Shown in pieces: positions 59,516-64,000 of a stretch of 64,000 bases of DNA (position 1 is the first letter of the stretch; the number at the start of each line of letters is the position of its first letter). Under the pieces are notes generated by a model. It ran no database searches, had not been told where the DNA came from, and saw only the letters and a program-made list of their open reading frames with translations. This DNA is from Fusobacteria bacterium ZRK30. Lineage in GTDB: Bacteria > Fusobacteriota > Fusobacteriia > Fusobacteriales > Fusobacteriaceae. The position numbers and the translations under genes are program-made. The stretch is from assembly GCA_024628785.1 (NCBI GenBank), contig CP102405.1:1302001-1366000 (forward strand), written 5' to 3'.

Positions 59516-60874
59516 TTATATATTTAATGGTTTAGCTTTTCCTTCTTTTTCTAACTGTTCTAACTTCTTATTAAATGAGAACAGTATTCCTGCAATAACT
59601 AATAGATATATTACTATCGATATAAATGCCTGTAATGCTCCTAATTTTTCAACGAATAATTGAACATATCCACTTAATTTACTTGCAACCATTACTGATA
59701 AGAAGAATACGGACATCATTAATCCTTTAAGTCTAGAGGGGGCTAATTTGTCTACCATAGAATATGCTATTGGTGAGAATGATAACTCACCCATTGTCAT
59801 TAAGACTATAAATCCTATTAGCCATAATATAGAAGCTTTTCCGCCTCCAATAGTTTGAAGCATGGATACAGCCATTAATGCAAATGACGAAGCTAATAAT
59901 ACGAAACCGATAGTTATCTTAGTAGCCATATTAAAATCTCCATTCTTGGTGGTTGCTTTCCATTGCCAAAACTTAGCAAATACTCCGGCTAATACTACAC
60001 ATAATATTGCATTTAATGTGTCCATCCATGTAAGAGGTATTTCAAATCCACCATATGTTAACTGTATATGATTTCTAGCATATAGTACTACTGATAATGC
60101 ATTTTGATAATATGCAATCCAAAAGAAACTGGCTACAAATGATACGATACATATAACTAATATATTTTTTTTCTCTGCTTCAGTAAGAGGTTCTTTAATA
60201 CCATTCTTTTTCTTAGCTGCTAATGGTTTAATACCTTTTCCATTAAGGCATGAGTTCTGTAATGTCGATAATAATATAGTGGCTAATAATAGAACCATTG
60301 ATATGGTTAAGAATACATATTTATAACCATATATTGCTACTGATCCGTCAGTATTAAATGTAGCCATCCATTTAGTGGCTATAAGACCACATACTAAAGT
60401 TCCTATGAATATACCTACATTAATATAAGAGTATACTATAGAGAATCCTGCATCTTTCATACTTTCTTCATCTTCATTATACATGAGTCCAAGCAGATTT
60501 AATAAATTTCCTTTATATAGTCCTGCTCCCAATGCTACTAATCCTGTCATTATATAAATACCATTAATACTATTATATATAAATCCTGTAAAATATCCTA
60601 TGGTACACAATATAAATCCTATCAATGTAGTCTTTCTAAATCCCAGAACATTATCTGCTAACCATCCACCTAACATAGGTGTAAGATATGCAAGAGCCAT
60701 ATATGTTGCTAATATGGAAGCCCCCTGTGTATTCATAAGTCCCAATCCACCATGTTCAATACCTGTTACCATAAATAGTAACATTACTATTCTGCTTCCA
60801 TAGTATCCAAAATTAGAACACATCATTAATGATCCTAATAAGTATAAACCTTTAGGTTGTTTTTTCTTATTCAT
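59516..60874 (-). CDS. POT/PTR-family peptide transporter, divergent
   Basis: A 12-helix MFS transporter of about 452 residues from MNKKKQPKG, with GGGAGGGTGA upstream (an ATG five codons earlier overlaps that site). The family is shown by NFGYYGSRIVMLLFM in helix 1, LGGWLADNVLGFRKTTLIG, a GAGLYKGNLLNLLG variant of the GxGxxKxN motif, and SYINVGIFIGTL with the PTR2-like NxG. In helix 1 the usual ExxER before FxYYG is MMCSN, so the conserved proton-coupling Glu and the Arg are missing. It probably moves di- or tripeptides or a related solute by other coupling. Confidence 0.87.
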   Translation of the reverse strand: MNKKKQPKGLYLLGSLMMCSNFGYYGSRIVMLLFMVTGIEHGGLGLMNTQGASILATYMALAYLTPMLGGWLADNVLGFRKTTLIGFILCTIGYFTGFIYNSINGIYIMTGLVALGAGLYKGNLLNLLGLMYNEDEESMKDAGFSIVYSYINVGIFIGTLVCGLIATKWMATFNTDGSVAIYGYKYVFLTISMVLLLATILLSTLQNSCLNGKGIKPLAAKKKNGIKEPLTEAEKKNILVICIVSFVASFFWIAYYQNALSVVLYARNHIQLTYGGFEIPLTWMDTLNAILCVVLAGVFAKFWQWKATTKNGDFNMATKITIGFVLLASSFALMAVSMLQTIGGGKASILWLIGFIVLMTMGELSFSPIAYSMVDKLAPSRLKGLMMSVFFLSVMVASKLSGYVQLFVEKLGALQAFISIVIYLLVIAGILFSFNKKLEQLEKEGKAKPLNI

Positions 60875-60922
60875 TTTCACCCTCCCCATTTAATTTTTTT
60901 AATATCATGATCAACTTCCTTG

Positions 60923-61753
60923 CTATTCTTTCAATGCTCCGCCTAATATTCCGGATATAAATTGTTTTTGAAGAATTAAAAATATCGCAATAACAGGAAG
61001 AGTAGATAAACTAGCTCCTAAAAGTACTTGTCCATAGTCAACTCTAGACAGCCCAACAAGTGATGAAAGGGCTACAGGTAAAGTTTTCATACTAGAATCA
61101 TTGAGAACGATAAGCTGCCACATAAAATTTCCCCACTGAGCCATAAACATATATATCCCTAGTGCTGCAATAGATGGTCTCATAGTAGGAAGAACTATCT
61201 TGTAGAAAATAGCGAACTCCCCGCAACCGTCGATTCTGGCAGCTTCGATAAGTGAATCAGGAACTTTCAACATATTCTGACGCATTAAAAATATACCGAA
61301 GGCACTTGCAATCCCAGGAATGATGACAGCTTTATATGAATTTAACCATCCAAAGGCTTTCATAATATCAAAAAGAGGTATCATAGTAGCCTGTCCCGGG
61401 AGCATCATAGTTAAAAGGATAGCTCCAAATAAATAATTTCTACCTTTAAATTCAAATTTCGCAAAGGCATACCCGGTAATACTACTGAGGGCCAGAGTGA
61501 ATATAGTGTATGTTATAGCTACAAAAAATGAATTAAAGATAACTCTCTGAAGATCAATTTGCTCATTTAAGGCAGATAGATTTTTCATAAAACTTTTTCC
61601 GGGAACCATCTTAGGAGGGAATGAAAATATATCTGCTGAGGAGTTAGTGGCGCCTATAAACATCCAATAGAATGGGAAAAGTGAAACAATAACTCCTATG
61701 ATAATTATACTGTAACTTAATATTGTTTTTATTTTATTTTTAGAGTCCACCAT
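60923..61753 (-). CDS. Carbohydrate ABC transporter permease (MalG-type)
   Basis: One of two membrane subunits of a CUT1 sugar importer, 276 residues and six helices, with the EAA loop in EAARIDGCGEFAIFYKIVLPTMRPSIAALGIY. It overlaps the upstream permease gene by 14 bases, as usual for these pairs. The N-terminal YSIIIIGVIVSLFPFYWMFIGATNSS is typical. The ATPase is not in the window. Confidence 0.94.
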   Translation of the reverse strand: MVDSKNKIKTILSYSIIIIGVIVSLFPFYWMFIGATNSSADIFSFPPKMVPGKSFMKNLSALNEQIDLQRVIFNSFFVAITYTIFTLALSSITGYAFAKFEFKGRNYLFGAILLTMMLPGQATMIPLFDIMKAFGWLNSYKAVIIPGIASAFGIFLMRQNMLKVPDSLIEAARIDGCGEFAIFYKIVLPTMRPSIAALGIYMFMAQWGNFMWQLIVLNDSSMKTLPVALSSLVGLSRVDYGQVLLGASLSTLPVIAIFLILQKQFISGILGGALKE

Positions 61754-62660
61754 TATCTTTTCCTCCTGCTTTCATTTGTATAAAGGACATGACAGCTGTG
61801 ATTATTAACAGTACAACTGAGATTGCTGAGGCATATCCAAAATTTAAATTCATAAATCCTTGATTATAGAGGTAAAGTCCTAAAGATATAGTTGAGTTAC
61901 TGGGACCACCCTTAGTAAGGATAAATGGTTCACTGAATAGGTTAATAGTACCTATTGTAGACATGAGCATGGAAAATAAGATGATAGGCTTCATTTGAGG
62001 GACCGTTATATGGAGAAATTGTTGAAATTTAGAAGCACCGTCAATTTCTGCAGCTTCATATAATGTATCTGAAATTCCCTGTAAACCTGCAAGCATGATG
62101 ATCATATTATACCCAGTCCACCTCCAAGTAAGAGCCGCCATGATGGATACTTTAGCCCAAAAAGGATGGACCAGCCAAGGGATAGATTCAATTCCCAATA
62201 TAGATAAAAGGTAGTTTAACAGCCCTTTGTCGCTTAAAAAAAGTGAAAATATTATTGAATATGCGATCATCTCTGTTACAGAAGGCAGAAAAAATGCAAT
62301 CCTAAATTGAGATTTCCATTTAATGATCTTTGAATTTAAAGCAACTGCTAAAATCAAAGATAATGTAGACATAAGGGGTACCTGTATCAGAAGGTATGTA
62401 AAGGTATTTGAAAGAGCTTTAAAGAAAATAGCATCTGAAAAAAGCCTTTGATAATTTGAAATACCAGAATAAACATAACTTCCTCTTTGATAGCTATAGA
62501 AACTCAATAAGATTGTTCTAAAAAAAGGATACAGGGTAAATAATAGAAAGAGTGCTACTGCCGGGGCTATAAAATAATAGGGAGCAGTCCTCTTATTTAG
62601 TTTGAATTTAGAGAGAAGGTTACTCCTTCTCTCTTTCTCTCTTGTGATACTTATATCCAT
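61740..62660 (-). CDS. Carbohydrate ABC transporter permease (MalF/UgpA-type)
   Basis: The other membrane subunit: 306 residues with PYYFIAPAVALFLLFTLYPFFRTILLSFYSY, an EAA loop EAAEIDGASKFQQFLHITVPQMKPIILFSM and LTKGGPSNSTISLGLYLYNQGF. It starts 9 bases after the binding-protein gene and overlaps the MalG-type gene. The substrate is unknown; the family includes importers for maltose, glycerol-3-phosphate, lactose and many oligosaccharides. Confidence 0.94.
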   Translation of the reverse strand: MDISITREKERRSNLLSKFKLNKRTAPYYFIAPAVALFLLFTLYPFFRTILLSFYSYQRGSYVYSGISNYQRLFSDAIFFKALSNTFTYLLIQVPLMSTLSLILAVALNSKIIKWKSQFRIAFFLPSVTEMIAYSIIFSLFLSDKGLLNYLLSILGIESIPWLVHPFWAKVSIMAALTWRWTGYNMIIMLAGLQGISDTLYEAAEIDGASKFQQFLHITVPQMKPIILFSMLMSTIGTINLFSEPFILTKGGPSNSTISLGLYLYNQGFMNLNFGYASAISVVLLIITAVMSFIQMKAGGKDNGGL

Positions 62661-62669
62661 GAAATCCTC

Positions 62670-63980
62670 CTAATTAGCAATAGATCTGCCAGTTGCAGTT
62701 TTTATAGCTTCTGCTGCACCTTTTAATACTTTGTCTACATCAGCATTTCCAGTAAGTACAGCTGCTTGAGCATCCAATAAATAGTCGCTGGCTTCAGAAT
62801 CATCTTCAGTACCATACTTTTTATTGATCAAAGGAACCATGTCAGCAAAAAGTTCAGATACTTTTTGACCTGCAAAATATGGATCCCCTTTTTTGAAATA
62901 CTCATCTTCAAATGCCGGTAAATATGATGGGAAAAGATCATACTTTTTATACATCATAACTTGGTTTTCCTTGGTAGCTACAGCGTTTTTAATAAATTCC
63001 CATGCTAATTCAGCATTTTTAGATTGAGAAGGAATAGCTAAAGACGCTCCTCCTGCATAACTTACCCTTTTATCACCTTCTTCAAAACTAGGGATTGGAA
63101 TAACTCCCCATTTACCATTTTGCTCCGGCATCTGATCTTTTAGAGTTCCACCCCACCATCCGCCATAAAGGACAGTAGCTACTTCATTATTTTTAGTAGC
63201 AATAACTAGAGTGTTCCAAGAATCGGCATTATATGAAATGTCTTCGTCGATAAATTTTTTCTGCATCTTTAAAGCTTTTATATTACTTTTATCTGCTACA
63301 GTGATTTCACCTTCACTGTTAAAACTTCCAGATCCAAGAGAATTGACCATCATAGAGTGGATAGCGGTCCCCTTAGCATAGTTGATCGGGATCATCTTAA
63401 CCCCAGGATTAGCAACTTGTACTTTTTTACCAGCTTCTATAAAATCATCCCAAGTTTTTATATTATTTGGATCTATTCCTGCATTTTCAAAAAAATCTCT
63501 TCTGTAGAAGATTCCGGCAGGAGCTGAGTCCCACGGAAGTGCATAGAGTTTGTTTTCATACATACCCAGCTGCCATTTACTCGGATCAAAATCATTTTTT
63601 AAATCGGTACTTACCTTAGTGAGGTCATAAAATCCATTTGGAAAATTAGGTGGATATTTTATAAAAGCATCGGTTTCAATAGTCATAATATCAGGTAGTC
63701 CTGTATTAGAATTTAAACCGATAGTTAATTTCTGATATGTGTCGCCAGTTCCTACTTCCTCGACAATAACTTTTACATTTGGATACTTTTCATTAAAACT
63801 AGGTATAGTATCTTTAAGCCCTAGTGCAGCTACGTCCCACGACCAAATCTTTATTTCGGCCTTTATATCGCTCTTGATCTCTTTACCTGTTATTTCTGAA
63901 GTTTCCACAGGTTTAGAACCGCCACAACCAGTTAAAAATACGGCAACCAATCCTACAATTAAAAAAAATATTTTCTTCAT
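62670..63980 (-). CDS. Extracellular sugar-binding lipoprotein (CUT1)
   Basis: The solute-binding protein of the importer: 436 residues, lipobox FLTGC (Cys19), family-1 SBP fold with EIKIWSWDVAALGLKDTIPSFNEKYPNVKVIVEEVG, LPDIMTIETDAFIKY, LYALPWDSAPAGIFYRRDFFENAGID and SYAGGASLAIPSQSKNAELAWEFIKNA. AAGGGGGAG precedes the ATG; the promoter is at or past the window edge. Order SBP-permease-permease; ATP hydrolysis is probably by a shared MsmK/UgpC-type ATPase encoded elsewhere. Confidence 0.95.
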   Translation of the reverse strand: MKKIFFLIVGLVAVFLTGCGGSKPVETSEITGKEIKSDIKAEIKIWSWDVAALGLKDTIPSFNEKYPNVKVIVEEVGTGDTYQKLTIGLNSNTGLPDIMTIETDAFIKYPPNFPNGFYDLTKVSTDLKNDFDPSKWQLGMYENKLYALPWDSAPAGIFYRRDFFENAGIDPNNIKTWDDFIEAGKKVQVANPGVKMIPINYAKGTAIHSMMVNSLGSGSFNSEGEITVADKSNIKALKMQKKFIDEDISYNADSWNTLVIATKNNEVATVLYGGWWGGTLKDQMPEQNGKWGVIPIPSFEEGDKRVSYAGGASLAIPSQSKNAELAWEFIKNAVATKENQVMMYKKYDLFPSYLPAFEDEYFKKGDPYFAGQKVSELFADMVPLINKKYGTEDDSEASDYLLDAQAAVLTGNADVDKVLKGAAEAIKTATGRSIAN

Positions 63981-64000
63981 TTTGTTTCTCCCCCTTTTTA

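Overview
This is a low-GC, gene-dense chromosomal window. The gene families point to the Fusobacteriota, probably a marine or anaerobic Propionigenium/Ilyobacter/Psychrilyobacter-like member. The reasons are a methionine gamma-lyase, Na+-coupled amino-acid symporters, an HPr kinase, outer-membrane CsgG/LPP20-type lipoproteins beside a Gram-positive-style SepF, and the tig-clpP-clpX-lon-engB order. The genus is inference. I saw no rRNA, tRNA, CRISPR array, phage block or plasmid functions.

Layout. 1-2326: the 3' end of an ABC exporter, rph and rdgB, with the remnant of a small membrane gene between the last two. 2351-12948 (minus strand): a PfkB sugar kinase, then a long gene run read from high to low coordinates: mtnN, folC, a one-TM protein, a double-length hprK, a YitT protein, folB, a folK-TudS fusion, nrnA, a CsgG lipoprotein, a DUF799 lipoprotein and sepF. 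13095-14773: two LPP20-type envelope proteins. 14818-17096: a lone pseudopilin, then an amino-acid racemase divergent from a LysR regulator. 17147-18405: an IS150-group insertion sequence that appears to sit in the loop of the lysR/ridA terminator. 18418-22990: ridA and a molybdenum-hydroxylase maturation set (molybdopterin-binding protein, XdhC, ModB, ModA, YqeB). 23141-30489: M23 endopeptidase, methionine gamma-lyase, TldD/TldE, a spherulin-4-like protein, a nitroreductase and an unknown protein. 30637-34598: truB, hisS, aspS. 34903-38708: a chalcone-isomerase-like protein, a Gfo/Idh/MocA oxidoreductase, a YdbC-like protein and an ABC-F ATPase. 38842-44592: three tandem sodium:neurotransmitter-symporter (NSS) cassettes. 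44780-58300: a core information and proteostasis block (rimP, nusA, ylxR-L7Ae, infB, rbfA, recJ, tig, clpP, clpX, lon, nitroreductase, engB). 58345-63980: an EamA exporter with an (AT)n tract upstream, a divergent POT-family transporter and a sugar ABC importer without an ATPase.

How the genes fit together. Much of the window is core translation, folate, nucleotide-pool and protein-quality machinery. The accessory parts concern amino-acid and peptide uptake and breakdown (NSS x3, POT, methionine gamma-lyase, racemase), carbon control (HprK), molybdoenzyme maturation and envelope lipoproteins.

The points most worth a second look are: (i) NSS cassettes each followed by a 32-33 residue MetS-like microprotein too short for ordinary gene calling, with the middle copy decayed; (ii) a tandem HPr kinase whose N-terminal half has lost its P-loop while the C-terminal half has its own internal ribosome-binding site; (iii) a folate-enzyme/thiouracil-desulfurase fusion; (iv) a dispersed palindromic repeat found at gene 3' ends; (v) an IS apparently inserted in a terminator tetraloop; (vi) a POT transporter lacking the ExxER proton-coupling motif. 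None of these was checked against a database.
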